The notes beneath the pieces are model-generated. The model was given only the letters and a program-made list of their open reading frames with translations. It made no database searches and had not been told where the DNA came from. A stretch of DNA of 62,355 bases from Burkholderiaceae bacterium (GTDB lineage: Bacteria > Pseudomonadota > Gammaproteobacteria > Burkholderiales > Burkholderiaceae_B): assembly GCA_030728985.1 (NCBI GenBank), contig JANQYI010000033.1, positions 1 through 62,355 of the forward strand. Reading direction: 5' to 3'. This document shows positions 12,338 through 21,454 of the stretch, in pieces. The position numbers were made by a program, and so were the translations under genes. Positions within the stretch are counted from its first letter, which is position 1, and each line of letters starts with the position of its first letter.

Positions 12338-13984
12338 ATGTCCGAACGTGAATCGATGGAATACGACGTTGTCGTGGTGGGTGGTGGCCCCGGTGGACTG
12401 GCGACCGCTATCCGGCTCAAACAGCTCGCCGCCGAGCGCAATCACGAGATTTCGGTCTGTGTACTTGAAAAAGGCAGCGAGATCGGCGCCCACATTCTGT
12501 CTGGCGCCATTATGGATCCCAAGGCACTGACCGAATTGCTGCCAGACTGGAAATCGACCGGCGCCCCCCTCAATACGGCGGTGACCGAGGACGAGTTTCT
12601 GTTTTTATCCCCGACGGGATCGCAAAAAACGCCTAACTGGCTCTTACCCGAGTGCTTTCAAAACCACGGCAACTATATCGTCAGCCTGGGCAGCGTCGCC
12701 CGCTGGATGGGCGAGCAAGCCGAAGCCCTCGGCGTCGAAATATTCCCGGGCTTTGCCGCGGCTGAGGTCTTGTACGACGACAAAGGCGCGGTTCGCGGCG
12801 TCGCCACCGGTGACATGGGCGTGGGTCGGGACGGTCAACCCACCGACCAATACCAGCGCGGCATGGAGCTGCATGCCAAATACACGATCTTCGCCGAAGG
12901 CGCTCGCGGCCAGCTCGGCCGCCAGCTCATCGAAAAATTCACGCTTGACCAGAACCGCGATCCACAAAGCTATGGAATTGGGATCAAAGAACTGTGGGAA
13001 GTCGAACCGTCCAAATCGCGCCCAGGCCTGGTGGTGCACACCGCCGGGTGGCCCCTGGATGCGGATACCTACGGCGGCTCCTTTCTCTATCACCTCAAGG
13101 ACAATCTGGTCGCAGTCGGCATGGTGGTTGGTCTGGACTATGCCAACCCCTGGATTTCGCCTTTCGAGGAATTCCAACGCTACAAGACACACCCTGCCAT
13201 CCGCGGCACCTTCGAAGGCGGCAAACGCATTGCCTATGGCGCGCGTGCGATTACCGCAGGTGGTTTATTGTCCTTGCCAAAGCTGGTGTTCCCAGGCGGC
13301 GCACTAGTCGGTTGCGAGGCTGGCTTCTTGAATGCGTCACGCATCAAGGGCAGTCATGCTGCGATCAAGTCTGGCATGATGGCCGCCGAAGCCGCCTTTG
13401 ACGCCTTGGTCGCCGAGCGCAGTCACGACGAGCTACCCGCCTACCCGGCCGCGTTCGAACACTCATGGTTGCATACCGAGCTCAACAAAGCCCGCAACTT
13501 TAAACAGTGGTTCAAAAAAGGTCGCACCGTCGGCACACTGATGACCGGTATCGAACAATGGCTGCTCAAGGGCAACATACCCTGGACCATTCATCGCGAC
13601 AAGCCTGATCACGCCTGCCTCAAGCCGGCCGCTGACTGCGTCAAGATCGACTATCCAAAACCCGATGGCGTGCTGACCTTCGATCGCTTGAGCTCGGTAT
13701 TTATCTCCAACACCAATCACGAGGAAAATCAGCCCATCCACCTGACACTCAAGGATGCGTCTGTTCCCGTGTCCATCAATTTGGCCAAATTCGAAGGCCC
13801 CGAGGCGCGTTACTGTCCAGCGGGCGTTTACGAATACGTCAAGGACGATCAAGGTGCAGATCGTTTGCAAATCAATGCGCAAAACTGCGTGCATTGCAAA
13901 ACCTGCGACATCAAAGACCCCACACAAAACATCGTCTGGGTCACACCGCAAGGTGGTGAGGGTCCGGTCTACACCGGCATGTAA
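12338..13984 (+). CDS. etfD: Electron transfer flavoprotein-ubiquinone oxidoreductase
   Basis: A 548-residue membrane-associated flavoprotein that passes electrons from reduced ETF, loaded by acyl-CoA dehydrogenases, to ubiquinone. An N-terminal FAD Rossmann motif 'VVVGGGPGGLATA' lies near residues 11-23. The C-terminal 4Fe-4S cluster ligands include C517, C520 and C523 in 'CVHCKTC' plus the Cys of 'ARYCPAGVYEY'. Length matches human ETFDH and bacterial ETF-QO. ETF subunit genes are not in the window. It would serve the acyl-CoA dehydrogenase encoded at 33654. Confidence 0.95.
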   Translation: MSERESMEYDVVVVGGGPGGLATAIRLKQLAAERNHEISVCVLEKGSEIGAHILSGAIMDPKALTELLPDWKSTGAPLNTAVTEDEFLFLSPTGSQKTPNWLLPECFQNHGNYIVSLGSVARWMGEQAEALGVEIFPGFAAAEVLYDDKGAVRGVATGDMGVGRDGQPTDQYQRGMELHAKYTIFAEGARGQLGRQLIEKFTLDQNRDPQSYGIGIKELWEVEPSKSRPGLVVHTAGWPLDADTYGGSFLYHLKDNLVAVGMVVGLDYANPWISPFEEFQRYKTHPAIRGTFEGGKRIAYGARAITAGGLLSLPKLVFPGGALVGCEAGFLNASRIKGSHAAIKSGMMAAEAAFDALVAERSHDELPAYPAAFEHSWLHTELNKARNFKQWFKKGRTVGTLMTGIEQWLLKGNIPWTIHRDKPDHACLKPAADCVKIDYPKPDGVLTFDRLSSVFISNTNHEENQPIHLTLKDASVPVSINLAKFEGPEARYCPAGVYEYVKDDQGADRLQINAQNCVHCKTCDIKDPTQNIVWVTPQGGEGPVYTGM

Positions 13985-14005
13985 TTTCCACGGAAAACAC
14001 GCATC

Positions 14006-14293
14006 ATGACAACTCGTCCTCAAGCCACACCCACCACACAAATCGATAACAACCGCGTCATCGTCACCGAGTGGCGCTTCGCACCTGGTGCCGAGACAGG
14101 CTGGCACACCCATGGCCACGATTATGTGGTGGTTCCCACGACCAACGGCTTGCTTCATCTCGAAACGCCTGACGGTCTCAAGGAGTTTCCCTTGGTACTC
14201 GGCAAGTCCTATACCCGCGGCGCAGGCGTCAATCACAACGTCATCAATGCCAGCAACCACGAAGTCGTCTTTGTCGAGATCGAAATACGCTAA
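14006..14293 (+). CDS. Small cupin-domain protein
   Basis: A 95-residue single-domain cupin. 'GAETGWHTHGHDYVVV' supplies the first cupin motif with the metal-binding His pair, and 'GVNHNVINASNHEVVFVEIE' the second. The product probably binds a divalent metal. No substrate can be assigned; small cupins may be dioxygenases, isomerases or binding proteins. It lies 21 bp after the ETF-QO gene and 34 bp before an esterase gene, likely co-transcribed. Confidence 0.8.
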   Translation: MTTRPQATPTTQIDNNRVIVTEWRFAPGAETGWHTHGHDYVVVPTTNGLLHLETPDGLKEFPLVLGKSYTRGAGVNHNVINASNHEVVFVEIEIR

Positions 14294-14327
14294 ATTTTCT
14301 CTCTCCCCTTTTTTAGGAAACGATGAC

Positions 14328-15263
14328 ATGCTCGATCCACAAGCCAAGGCTCTGATTGATCTCGTGATTGAAAAAGGGATCCCCCCGGTTCACACGACCG
14401 AGCCTGTACAAGCCCGATTGTTCTACGCCGAGCGACGTTTTTTTAGCCAGCCCGATGCGCCCGAGGTTGCCCAGGCACTAGATATCAAGGTTCCAGGCCC
14501 AGCGGGTGAGATCACCTTGCGCCACTACCGGCCGCACGGTTCAGCGTCGACAGCGACCCTGCCTGCTCTGGTTTACTACCATGGCGGTGGCCACGTGATT
14601 GGCGATCTCGAAACCCATGATGTGCTGTGTCGCACACTTTCTAATCAAGCCCACTGCGCCGTGTTTTCCGTCGACTATCGACTGGCTCCCGAGCACATTT
14701 TCCCCGCTGCGGCAGACGACTGTGTCGCCGCGACCAAATGGGTGCATGCCAATGCATCCTCGCTCAAGATCGATGCTTCACGGATCGCTGTCGGAGGCGA
14801 TAGCGCGGGCGGCCAGCTTGCAGCGGTCGTCGCCTTGGCACTCAAACAAGACGGCAGTTTCAAACCCGTGTTGCAATTGCTGATTTACCCCGTCACGGAT
14901 CCCAGCTGCGAGCGAGAATCGATGCGCACCAATGGCCAAGGCTATATGCTGACGCGTGATTCAATGCATTATTTTTACGGGCACTATATGCCCGAGGCAT
15001 GGATGCGCCAAGACTGGCGCGCCTCACCCATGCTCGCCATTGACCACGCAGGCTTGCCGCCGGCGTTTGTCCTCACCGCTGGATACGATCCCTTGCGCGA
15101 CGAGGGCTACGCCTATGCCGACAAACTATCCTCAGCAGGCGTGCCTACACAATATGTATGCTTTGAGCGTCAGATCCATGGCTTTGTGCCGCTAGGTCGG
15201 ATCCTCGACGAGGCCAACACGGCCGTGAAGCTCTGCGCGCAGGCGCTTCGCGACCGGTTCTAA
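14328..15263 (+). CDS. Alpha/beta hydrolase, HSL-family esterase
   Basis: Start chosen at ATG 14328 ('MLDPQAKALIDLV'), preceded by AGGAA; an upstream in-frame extension to 14088 only overlaps the cupin gene. The 311-residue product has the hormone-sensitive-lipase signature: oxyanion motif 'HGGGHVIGD', nucleophile Ser in 'GGDSAGGQ', Asp in 'DPLRDEG' and His in 'QIHGFVPLG'. It should hydrolyse short- to medium-chain carboxylic esters in the cytosol. No physiological substrate is indicated. It is last in the ETF-QO, cupin, esterase group and converges on the FAH-family gene 13 bp away. Confidence 0.9.
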   Translation: MLDPQAKALIDLVIEKGIPPVHTTEPVQARLFYAERRFFSQPDAPEVAQALDIKVPGPAGEITLRHYRPHGSASTATLPALVYYHGGGHVIGDLETHDVLCRTLSNQAHCAVFSVDYRLAPEHIFPAAADDCVAATKWVHANASSLKIDASRIAVGGDSAGGQLAAVVALALKQDGSFKPVLQLLIYPVTDPSCERESMRTNGQGYMLTRDSMHYFYGHYMPEAWMRQDWRASPMLAIDHAGLPPAFVLTAGYDPLRDEGYAYADKLSSAGVPTQYVCFERQIHGFVPLGRILDEANTAVKLCAQALRDRF

Positions 15264-15276
15264 CCCCCAGGCAGTC

Positions 15277-16128
15277 TTACTTTTTAAACGCGATCACTTC
15301 CTGACGCTGCTCCCCCAGACCCTGGATACCCAGCGTCATGACGTCGCCTGCCTTGAGGTAGCGTGGCTTAGGTTTGACGCCCATGCCAACGCCGGGAGGC
15401 GTACCCGTCGTGATGATGTCACCAGGCATCAAGGTCATGAACTCGCTCACATAGCTCACAATCGTGGCTACATCGAAAATCATGGTCTTGGTGTTGCCGG
15501 TCTGAAAACGCTTACCGTTGACATCGAGCCACATATCGAGATTTTGAGGATCTTTGATTTCGTCAGTCGTCACTAACCAGGGACCCACTGGGCCAAAAGT
15601 ATCGCAACCCTTGCCCTTGTCCCAGGTACCGCCTCGCTCGAGTTGATACTCCCGTTCGGAAATATCGTTGACCAGGCAATACCCTGCGACGTATTTCAGT
15701 GCGTCTTTTTTGCTGACGTAACGGGCTTTTTTACCAATCACGAACGCGAGCTCAACTTCCCAGTCTGACTTTTTGGAGCCTTTGGGCAACATCACCTTGT
15801 CATTGGGGCCGGACAAGCTGGTGTCGGCCTTAAAGAAAATGATGGGTTCTTTTGGACAGGGCATGCCGGCTTCGGCTGCATGGTCTGAGTAGTTCAGGCC
15901 GATGGCCAGAAACTTACCGACGTTTGCGAGCGGCACGCCAAAGCGTGGCTTGCCTTTGACCAATGGCAATGTGCTCGTCTTGATTTTAGCGAGCTTGGCG
16001 AGTGCCGCTGAAGACAGCTGCTCAGTCGTGATGTCTGACACCACACCAGACAAGTCGCGTAACTTGCCTTCTTTGTCGATCAGGCCGGGCTTTTCTTTGC
16101 CTTTCGCGCCGTAACGTACGAGTTTCAT
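15277..16128 (-). CDS. Fumarylacetoacetate hydrolase family protein
   Basis: A 283-residue FAH-fold enzyme. The catalytic core (about residues 70-280) includes 'IGLNYSDHAAEAG', the metal-binding 'PIIFFKADTSLSGPNDKV', 'DWEVELAFVIGKKARY' and 'GDIITTGTPPGVGMG'. Members hydrolyse or decarboxylate 2,4-dioxo acids, for instance in homoprotocatechuate or sugar-acid breakdown. Automatic annotation often says ureidoglycolate lyase, which the sequence alone does not support. It stands alone on the minus strand with an AAGGAG ribosome site. An 8-bp inverted repeat lies in its upstream gap. Confidence 0.88.
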   Translation of the reverse strand: MKLVRYGAKGKEKPGLIDKEGKLRDLSGVVSDITTEQLSSAALAKLAKIKTSTLPLVKGKPRFGVPLANVGKFLAIGLNYSDHAAEAGMPCPKEPIIFFKADTSLSGPNDKVMLPKGSKKSDWEVELAFVIGKKARYVSKKDALKYVAGYCLVNDISEREYQLERGGTWDKGKGCDTFGPVGPWLVTTDEIKDPQNLDMWLDVNGKRFQTGNTKTMIFDVATIVSYVSEFMTLMPGDIITTGTPPGVGMGVKPKPRYLKAGDVMTLGIQGLGEQRQEVIAFKK

Positions 16129-16147
16129 TGCTTCTCCTTGGTTGAAT

Positions 16148-16178
16148 GCCTTCGCAATTTAACAGCTTACGCGAAGGC
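16148..16178. repeat. 8-bp inverted repeat upstream of FAH-family gene
   Basis: GCCTTCGC (16148-16155) and GCGAAGGC (16171-16178) are perfect reverse complements separated by 15 bases. The repeat lies between the end of the CopD-like gene and the FAH-family gene start. It may be an operator for the FAH-family gene or a weak terminator for the CopD-like gene; no T-run follows it. Confidence 0.35.
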
Positions 16179-16216
16179 GAATCAATCCATCAGGCAAATC
16201 AACCCGTCGCACGCCC

Positions 16217-16675
16217 TCAGAAGTAACGGCCACCCGCGCCGATCACGACAGTGATCACACCGAGTACCAAATTCGTCAGCATCAGCACGCGAATTTGACC
16301 GAGCGCTTGCGCACCGACAGGCCATTGCTTGTCAGCGACTGCCGCCTTGAGCTTTTTGAAAGGGCTTGCATAGATATATCCAAAAATCACGGTCATGATG
16401 ACAGCAGTCAAGATCATGGCATGTACGTGCCCACCGAGCTTGGCCTGCGCGCCCATCAGCGAAATCAACCAAAAACCCGTCGCAAATAACACGACGATGG
16501 AAACCTTAACCCAAATAAAAAATCGCTTAAAGACACCACACAAAAGTGTCAGCCGCTCTGGAGGCTGTAAAACATCCGCAGCGGTGGGACGTAAAGCACT
16601 GTGCGCGAAAAACATGCCGCCCACCCAGATTAAAGCGGCCAACAAATGCAACACAATCAAAATCGCGATTGACAT
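16217..16675 (-). CDS. CopD-like integral membrane protein
   Basis: Start taken at ATG 16675 (GGAGATCACC-ATG); the open frame reaches 16714 but without a ribosome site. The 152-residue product has four hydrophobic helices (about residues 3-24, 46-68, 75-97, 125-148). It opens with 'LHLLAALIWVGGMFFAHSALRP', as seen in CopD-domain and related haem or copper membrane proteins. Several His residues lie near the membrane face (H8, H18, 'GGHVHAM'). Function is uncertain; metal or haem handling is an inference from the family. No cop genes are adjacent. Confidence 0.65.
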   Translation of the reverse strand: MSIAILIVLHLLAALIWVGGMFFAHSALRPTAADVLQPPERLTLLCGVFKRFFIWVKVSIVVLFATGFWLISLMGAQAKLGGHVHAMILTAVIMTVIFGYIYASPFKKLKAAVADKQWPVGAQALGQIRVLMLTNLVLGVITVVIGAGGRYF

Positions 16676-16730
16676 GGTGATCTCCAAAATAAGTGAGTGA
16701 AGTCTACCCTTCATTTGGTTGACGCGACAA

Positions 16731-16754
16731 AAAGGGCCTCTTTCGAGACCCTTT
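16731..16754 (-). terminator. Rho-independent terminator after acs
   Basis: On the minus strand a hairpin with arms AAAGGG.CTC and GAG.CCCTTT closes a four-base loop and is followed directly by TTTTTG. It lies 31 bp past the acs stop and upstream of the CopD-like gene. Confidence 0.75.
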
Positions 16755-16784
16755 AAACCTACACCTCATGTGGCTATTCGGTAT

Positions 16785-18764
16785 TTACACGGGTGAAGAC
16801 AACTGATCCAAAATCGCAGGATTTTCCAAGGTAGACACATCCTGTGTGACCTTTTCACCTTTGGCCACCACGCGCAACAAACGACGCATGATTTTGCCAG
16901 AGCGTGTCTTGGGCAAGTTGTCGCCAAAACGAATTTCCTTTGGTTTGGCGATCGGTCCGATTTCTTTGGCGACCCAGTTACGCAACTCTTTGCCCAGAGC
17001 AATCGCCTCCTCACCTTCGGGTCGTGTACGTTTGAGTACCACAAACGCCACCACGGCTTCACCGGTTGTATCGTCGGGGCGCCCCACGACTGCGGCCTCA
17101 GCCACCATCGGATGCGCGACCAGGGCTGACTCGACCTCCATCGTACCCAATCGGTGACCCGATACGTTCAGCACGTCATCAATTCGACCCATGATCCAGA
17201 AACAGCCATCCTTGTCGCACTGGGCACCATCGCCCGCAAGGTAATAGCCACCGAGCTCTGGTGGAAAATAGCTTTTCACAAAACGATCGGGATCACCCCA
17301 GATATTACGAATCATGGATGGCCAAGGACGCTTGATCACCAGGAAGCCGCCCTGACCCGCCTCGACATCACCACCTGCCTCGTCCACAATGGCCGCGGTA
17401 ATGCCAGGTAAACGTGTTGTGCATGAACCAGGCTTAAGCGGCGTCGCACCCGGCAAAGGCGTGATCATGTGACCACCCGTTTCAGTCTGCCACCACGTAT
17501 CCACAATCGGGCAACGACCGCCCCCAACATTGTTGTGGTACCACATCCATGCTTCAGGATTGATTGGCTCACCCACCGAACCCAATAGGCGCAAACTCTT
17601 CAAGTCATAGGACTTTGGATGGTGCGCCTCAGTGGCCTCAGAGGCCTTGATCAAAGAACGAATCGCCGTAGGTGCTGTGTAGAAAATCGTGGCTTTGTGG
17701 TCCTGAATCATTTTCCAGAAACGACCCGCATCTGGATAAGTTGGCACACCTTCAAACACAATCTGAGTCATGCCGGCGGCCAAGGGGCCATACGCGATAT
17801 AAGTGTGACCCGTGACCCAGCCCACGTCCGCAGTGCACCAGAACACATCGTTCGCCTTGGCATCAAAGACCCACTTCATGGTCAATTTTGCCCACAGTAA
17901 ATAACCGCCCGAGGAATGCTGAACGCCCTTAGGCTTTCCCGTTGAACCCGAGGTATACAAAATAAACAGTGGATGCTCCGCATTGACAGGCACAGCCGGG
18001 CATTCCTTGGCCTGGTTTTCTGACAACGCATGCATCCAGACATCGCGCTTGGCGTCCCACGCAATTTTGCCGCCTGTGCGTTTGTAGACAACAACATGAC
18101 GCACGGCGTCACAACCACCCATACCAAGGGCCTCGTCGACCGCAGGCTTAAGCGCGATCGGGCGGCCGCCGCGCATTTGCTCGTCTGCGGTGATCACAAG
18201 CGTGGCACCCACATCGGCAATCCGCTCATTCAAGCTCTTGGAAGAAAAACCACCAAACACGACCGAGTGCGTCACGCCGAGTCGGGCGCATGCCTGCATC
18301 GCGACAACGGCCTCGACCGACATCGGCAAATAAATAATCGAACGATCCCCGGCCTTGTAGCCGAGGGACTTCAAGCCATTAGCAAACTGGCAGACGCGTT
18401 CGTAGAGTTCTTGATAGGTGACCTTGTGGACCTCACCGCTGTCCGACTCAAAAATGATCGCGACTTTGTTGGCGTTCCCATTTTTAAGATTCGCGTCCAG
18501 ACAGTTTGCCGAAACATTGAGCTCGCCGTCGCCGAACCATTCATAAAAAGGCGCGCGTGACTCGTCCAGAACTTTGGTAAAAGGCTTGTTCCAGTGCAAC
18601 TCCTCGCGCGCCAGACGCCCCCAAAAACCCTCCGGATCCCGATCGGATTCCTCAAGCAACGCGGCATAACCGGCGGCCTGCGAGACATTGGCTTGTTGGG
18701 CGAATTCCGCTGGAGGTGGAAAAACGCGCGTCTCGATCATTGTTGATTCAATCGAATTAGACAT
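16785..18764 (-). CDS. acs: Acetyl-CoA synthetase
   Basis: A 659-residue adenylate-forming enzyme that makes acetyl-CoA from acetate, ATP and CoA. The P-loop '[21 protein letters not shown]', '[16 protein letters not shown]' and the C-terminal '[13 protein letters not shown]' with K624, the usual acetylation-controlled lysine, are all present. Length is normal for Acs. It is 71 bp downstream of a GlcG-like gene on the same strand and ends at a strong terminator. It would allow growth on acetate and recovery of acetate released by the catabolic pathways nearby. Confidence 0.97.
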   Translation of the reverse strand: MSNSIESTMIETRVFPPPAEFAQQANVSQAAGYAALLEESDRDPEGFWGRLAREELHWNKPFTKVLDESRAPFYEWFGDGELNVSANCLDANLKNGNANKVAIIFESDSGEVHKVTYQELYERVCQFANGLKSLGYKAGDRSIIYLPMSVEAVVAMQACARLGVTHSVVFGGFSSKSLNERIADVGATLVITADEQMRGGRPIALKPAVDEALGMGGCDAVRHVVVYKRTGGKIAWDAKRDVWMHALSENQAKECPAVPVNAEHPLFILYTSGSTGKPKGVQHSSGGYLLWAKLTMKWVFDAKANDVFWCTADVGWVTGHTYIAYGPLAAGMTQIVFEGVPTYPDAGRFWKMIQDHKATIFYTAPTAIRSLIKASEATEAHHPKSYDLKSLRLLGSVGEPINPEAWMWYHNNVGGGRCPIVDTWWQTETGGHMITPLPGATPLKPGSCTTRLPGITAAIVDEAGGDVEAGQGGFLVIKRPWPSMIRNIWGDPDRFVKSYFPPELGGYYLAGDGAQCDKDGCFWIMGRIDDVLNVSGHRLGTMEVESALVAHPMVAEAAVVGRPDDTTGEAVVAFVVLKRTRPEGEEAIALGKELRNWVAKEIGPIAKPKEIRFGDNLPKTRSGKIMRRLLRVVAKGEKVTQDVSTLENPAILDQLSSPV

Positions 18765-18835
18765 ATAAGGGAGTCTCCTCTTTCATCTGGGTGGAAGTGG
18801 GTTTTTTAATGACGAGTTAAAAGAATACTCAACAC

Positions 18836-19246
18836 TTAAATTTTTAAAGCTGCGATGCCAGCAGCCGCAACCTGAGCATCCTCATGAGACTGGACACCCG
18901 ACACGCCCACGGCGCCAATCGTCACACCGTCGACCAAGATCGGCAAGCCGCCCTCGAGCATGCCTTGCAACAATGGGGCGGACAAAAAGGACATGCGGCC
19001 CTTATTGATCACATCTTCGTAAATCTTGGATTCACGCGCGCCCATCGCGGCTGTGTGGGCCTTGGCAGGAGCGATATAGGCCGAAATCGTGTTGGCACCG
19101 TCAAGGCGCTGCATGCCCAGCATGTGTCCACCGTCGTCCACCACGGCAATCGTCACCGCCCATTTGTGTTGGTGAGCATGGGCTTTGGCACCCTCAAGAA
19201 TGAGCGAAACATCTGCATCGGTTAATACGACTTTGGTTTTCATCAT
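18836..19246 (-). CDS. GlcG/HbpS-family (DUF336) protein
   Basis: A 136-residue single-domain protein. 'WAVTIAVVDDGGHMLGMQRLDGA' and 'GGLPILVDGVTIGAVGVSG' are typical of the GlcG/HbpS fold. Some members bind haem; others sit in glycolate or diol operons as accessory proteins of unknown role. Here it precedes acs on the same strand and may share its transcript. Function is not assigned. Confidence 0.85.
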   Translation of the reverse strand: MMKTKVVLTDADVSLILEGAKAHAHQHKWAVTIAVVDDGGHMLGMQRLDGANTISAYIAPAKAHTAAMGARESKIYEDVINKGRMSFLSAPLLQGMLEGGLPILVDGVTIGAVGVSGVQSHEDAQVAAAGIAALKI

Positions 19247-19387
19247 GAATCCTTTATTTGTTCAAGTGCGCGTGGGCAGGCCTGAGGACGAGCCCCCGAA
19301 CTTTGTTTGTAATTTTGAGGCTTTTTGTACTACTATTGTGTCAGGTTAAGCTTTCACGAGTCTTTCCAGATTGGTATTTTTTGTGTG

Positions 19388-19417
19388 TTGACCCAAAATA
19401 TTAGTCTTTTTTATTTA
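19388..19417 (+). promoter_or_regulatory. Possible promoter for NlpC/P60 gene
   Basis: TTGACC (19388-19393) is a good -35 hexamer, followed 17-18 bases later by a weak -10 (TTATTT or TATTTA). The segment is strongly AT-rich and lies 25-54 bases before the ATG at 19442. Confidence 0.35.
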
Positions 19418-19441
19418 TTAACCAACGAGTGACCTCGCACG

Positions 19442-20053
19442 ATGACTATCCCAAGAACCGCAAGCTTCATGTCGAGAGCCTGCCTGCAGATGCTGCAAAG
19501 CACACGCATGGTTTTCGCTTGCCTTGGAGCGGCTGTTTTAGTGGGTTGTGCTGGGCAAGATGGCTCGGGAAGCAACAAGCGTGCGGGTGACTGGCGCAAC
19601 TCGGCCGACCCAATCGGTGCTTTTGCCCTCGGGCCAAAATATGTTGCTGGCCTGGGTGAGATTGATCATCCGTTGGCCAACCAAGCGCTCAATCAGCTCG
19701 GCATTCGTTACCGTTGGGGCGGTAAGTCTCCCGAAACAGGCTTTGACTGCAGTGGGCTGATTGTTTACTCAGCCCAACGTTCACTGGGTCTCAAACTGCC
19801 TCCCCGTTCGGATGACATCGCCAAAATTGGTAATAAAATCAACAAGAAAGACCTTCAAGTGGGTGACTTGGTTTTTTTCAATACCTTAGGCACACGCTAC
19901 TCCCATGTCGGGGTTTATTTGGGCCAAAACAAGTTTGTTCATTCTCCAAGACGCGGCCAGGTGGTCCGCATCGAAGATATGACGCTGCGTTATTGGACAG
20001 CCCGTTACACGGGCGCCCGACGACTAGACCCGACGCTGATCGCAGCGCGCTAA
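19442..20053 (+). CDS. NlpC/P60 family lipoprotein, peptidoglycan endopeptidase
   Basis: A 203-residue putative cell-wall hydrolase. A hydrophobic leader ends in the lipobox 'VLVGC' (C36), so it is probably an outer-membrane lipoprotein. The NlpC/P60 domain (about residues 80-195) has catalytic C103 in 'GFDCSGLI' and H155 in 'RYSHVGVYLG', and 'RYRWGGKSPETG' upstream. Such enzymes cut D-Glu/mDAP bonds in peptide stems. The start may be later (ATG for M23, just before the hydrophobic leader), since no strong ribosome site precedes 19442. Its end overlaps the convergent DUF2325 gene by about 30 bp. Confidence 0.9.
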   Translation: MTIPRTASFMSRACLQMLQSTRMVFACLGAAVLVGCAGQDGSGSNKRAGDWRNSADPIGAFALGPKYVAGLGEIDHPLANQALNQLGIRYRWGGKSPETGFDCSGLIVYSAQRSLGLKLPPRSDDIAKIGNKINKKDLQVGDLVFFNTLGTRYSHVGVYLGQNKFVHSPRRGQVVRIEDMTLRYWTARYTGARRLDPTLIAAR

Positions 20054-20440
20054 ACCCGCGCAATCACACAAACCACACTGCTCTAGTGCCTGCTGCATCG
20101 CGCAAACTGAGCGCCTGCAGGCGACCACCCTCACACCGGATTTTTGCGCGGCGTTCCTAAACGTTTTCATAACGTTATGACCTAAAAAATCTGTTAACAA
20201 AATGACGATTTGAGTTCCGCTAGGGAGTGAAAGAGTCTTTTTTTGATGCGCCGGGTCACGACCGCTGATGTGATGGGTGATTGAAATATTGTGTCCACGC
20301 AGCAAATCCGGGATGTTCCCAAGACGATCTGCGCCGACGATCACCGCGCTGAGCGCTGGACCTGCAAATCCCAAATCTGTTGAGCGGGCGGGACTCAAGG
20401 ACGAGGGGGTATTGGGGGAAAGGGTTAGTGCTTGCATCAT
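20024..20440 (-). CDS. DUF2325 domain protein, probably iron-regulated
   Basis: Start taken at ATG 20440 or 20437 after AGGAG; the frame opens further only via a TTG. The 138-residue protein matches DUF2325: 'AVIVGADRLGNIPDLLRGHNI', 'SGRDPAHQKKTLSLP', 'VILLTDFLGHNVMK' and 'GVRVVACRRSVCAM'. Biochemical function is unknown. A good Fur box overlaps its candidate promoter, so expression is probably iron-dependent. The C-terminus has four Cys residues in 'CAMQQALEQCGLCDC', a possible metal site beyond the usual domain end. It lies downstream of cysB on the same strand. Confidence 0.85.
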   Translation of the reverse strand: MMQALTLSPNTPSSLSPARSTDLGFAGPALSAVIVGADRLGNIPDLLRGHNISITHHISGRDPAHQKKTLSLPSGTQIVILLTDFLGHNVMKTFRNAAQKSGVRVVACRRSVCAMQQALEQCGLCDCAGLARCDQRRV

Positions 20441-20469
20441 GTCTGCTCCTAAAAATGGCAACAGACTAA

Positions 20470-20497
20470 ATGATAATGATTCTTATTTAAATAGCAA
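20470..20497 (-). promoter_or_regulatory. Candidate promoter overlapped by Fur box
   Basis: On the minus strand TTGCTA (20497-20492) and TATCAT (20475-20470) are separated by 16 bases. The segment 20471-20485 reads TGATAATGATTCTTA on the plus strand, matching the Fur 7-1-7 consensus TGATAAT-N-ATTATCA at 12 of 14 defined positions. Fur bound here would cover the -10 and spacer of the DUF2325 gene. Confidence 0.6.
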
Positions 20498-20509
20498 GCG
20501 TAATAATAC

Positions 20510-21454
20510 TCATTCTTGTTTAAGCTCGATCAAATTACGAACCCGCTCGGCATCTAACTCTGGGTTCAACATTGCAATAAAGGTGTAGACATACTCGCGC
20601 AAAAATACCCCTGACTTGAGCGCGACCTTGGTTGTTTGCTTGCCAAACAGGTGCCCGGCAGGCAAGCTCACCAGATTTCCGTCACGTGCGGGCTCATACG
20701 CCATGCCGGCAATAATGCCAATGCCCAAGCCAACATCCACGTAAGTTTTAATCACGTCTGCGTCAATCGCCTCAAGCACCACATCGGGACGGATGCTGTG
20801 CGACTCAAAGGCGCGGTCAATCGAAAGACGCCCTGAAAATGCCTTGTCATACGTCACAATCGGATAGCTCGCCAGATGCTCGAGGGTGAGCGCAAAGCCT
20901 TTTTTCTGCGAAAGTTCCACTAAAGGGTGATTAGGCTTAACCACGACCGAATGCTCCCAGATGTAGCAAGGCATGGTCTCAAGTCCGGGGGTGAGCGCCA
21001 ATGACTCGGTTGCGACCGCGAGATCAGCTTGCCCGCTCAGAACCATGTGCGCGAGCTGCGGTGGACTACCCTCAGCGAGCGATAGGTGCACTTTGGGAAA
21101 ATGTTGACGAAAAGCCAGAATCACTTTGGGCAAGACGTAACGCGCCTGCGTGTGGGTGCACGCAATGACCAAGCTTCCCTCGTCGCGCCTGGCAAACTCG
21201 TCACTGACTTTTTTGAGATTGTCGATCTCTTGCATGATGCGCTCGACCACTTGCGCCACGGCCTTTCCAGGCTTGGTTAAACCTTTGACTCGCTTGCCAT
21301 GGCGCTCAAAGATCTGGACACCCAGCTCATCCTCGAACTCTAAGATCGCCTTGGACACCCCAGGTTGTGAGGTAAACAGGCTACGTGCCGCCTCGGTCAG
21401 GTTGAAATCCCTACGGATGGTTTCACGGACAAAACGAAACTGCTGCAAATTCAT
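20510..21454 (-). CDS. cysB: CysB-family LysR transcriptional regulator
   Basis: A 314-residue LysR-type regulator. The N-terminal winged helix-turn-helix (about residues 1-60) reads 'NLTEAARSLFTSQPGVSKAI'. The effector domain (about 93-300) contains 'IACTHTQARYVLP', the motif for O-acetylserine or sulfate binding in CysB/Cbl. It controls sulfur assimilation and often alkanesulfonate use. No cys genes are in the window. Its ribosome site lies in the loop of a 6-bp hairpin just before the ATG. It is divergent from pepA. Confidence 0.93.
   Translation of the reverse strand: MNLQQFRFVRETIRRDFNLTEAARSLFTSQPGVSKAILEFEDELGVQIFERHGKRVKGLTKPGKAVAQVVERIMQEIDNLKKVSDEFARRDEGSLVIACTHTQARYVLPKVILAFRQHFPKVHLSLAEGSPPQLAHMVLSGQADLAVATESLALTPGLETMPCYIWEHSVVVKPNHPLVELSQKKGFALTLEHLASYPIVTYDKAFSGRLSIDRAFESHSIRPDVVLEAIDADVIKTYVDVGLGIGIIAGMAYEPARDGNLVSLPAGHLFGKQTTKVALKSGVFLREYVYTFIAMLNPELDAERVRNLIELKQE

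Noticed and set aside
13463-14347. Antisense open frame of 294 codons over the ETF-QO end, cupin and esterase start
   Set aside because: It opposes three well-supported genes and has no recognisable motif; typical GC-driven shadow.
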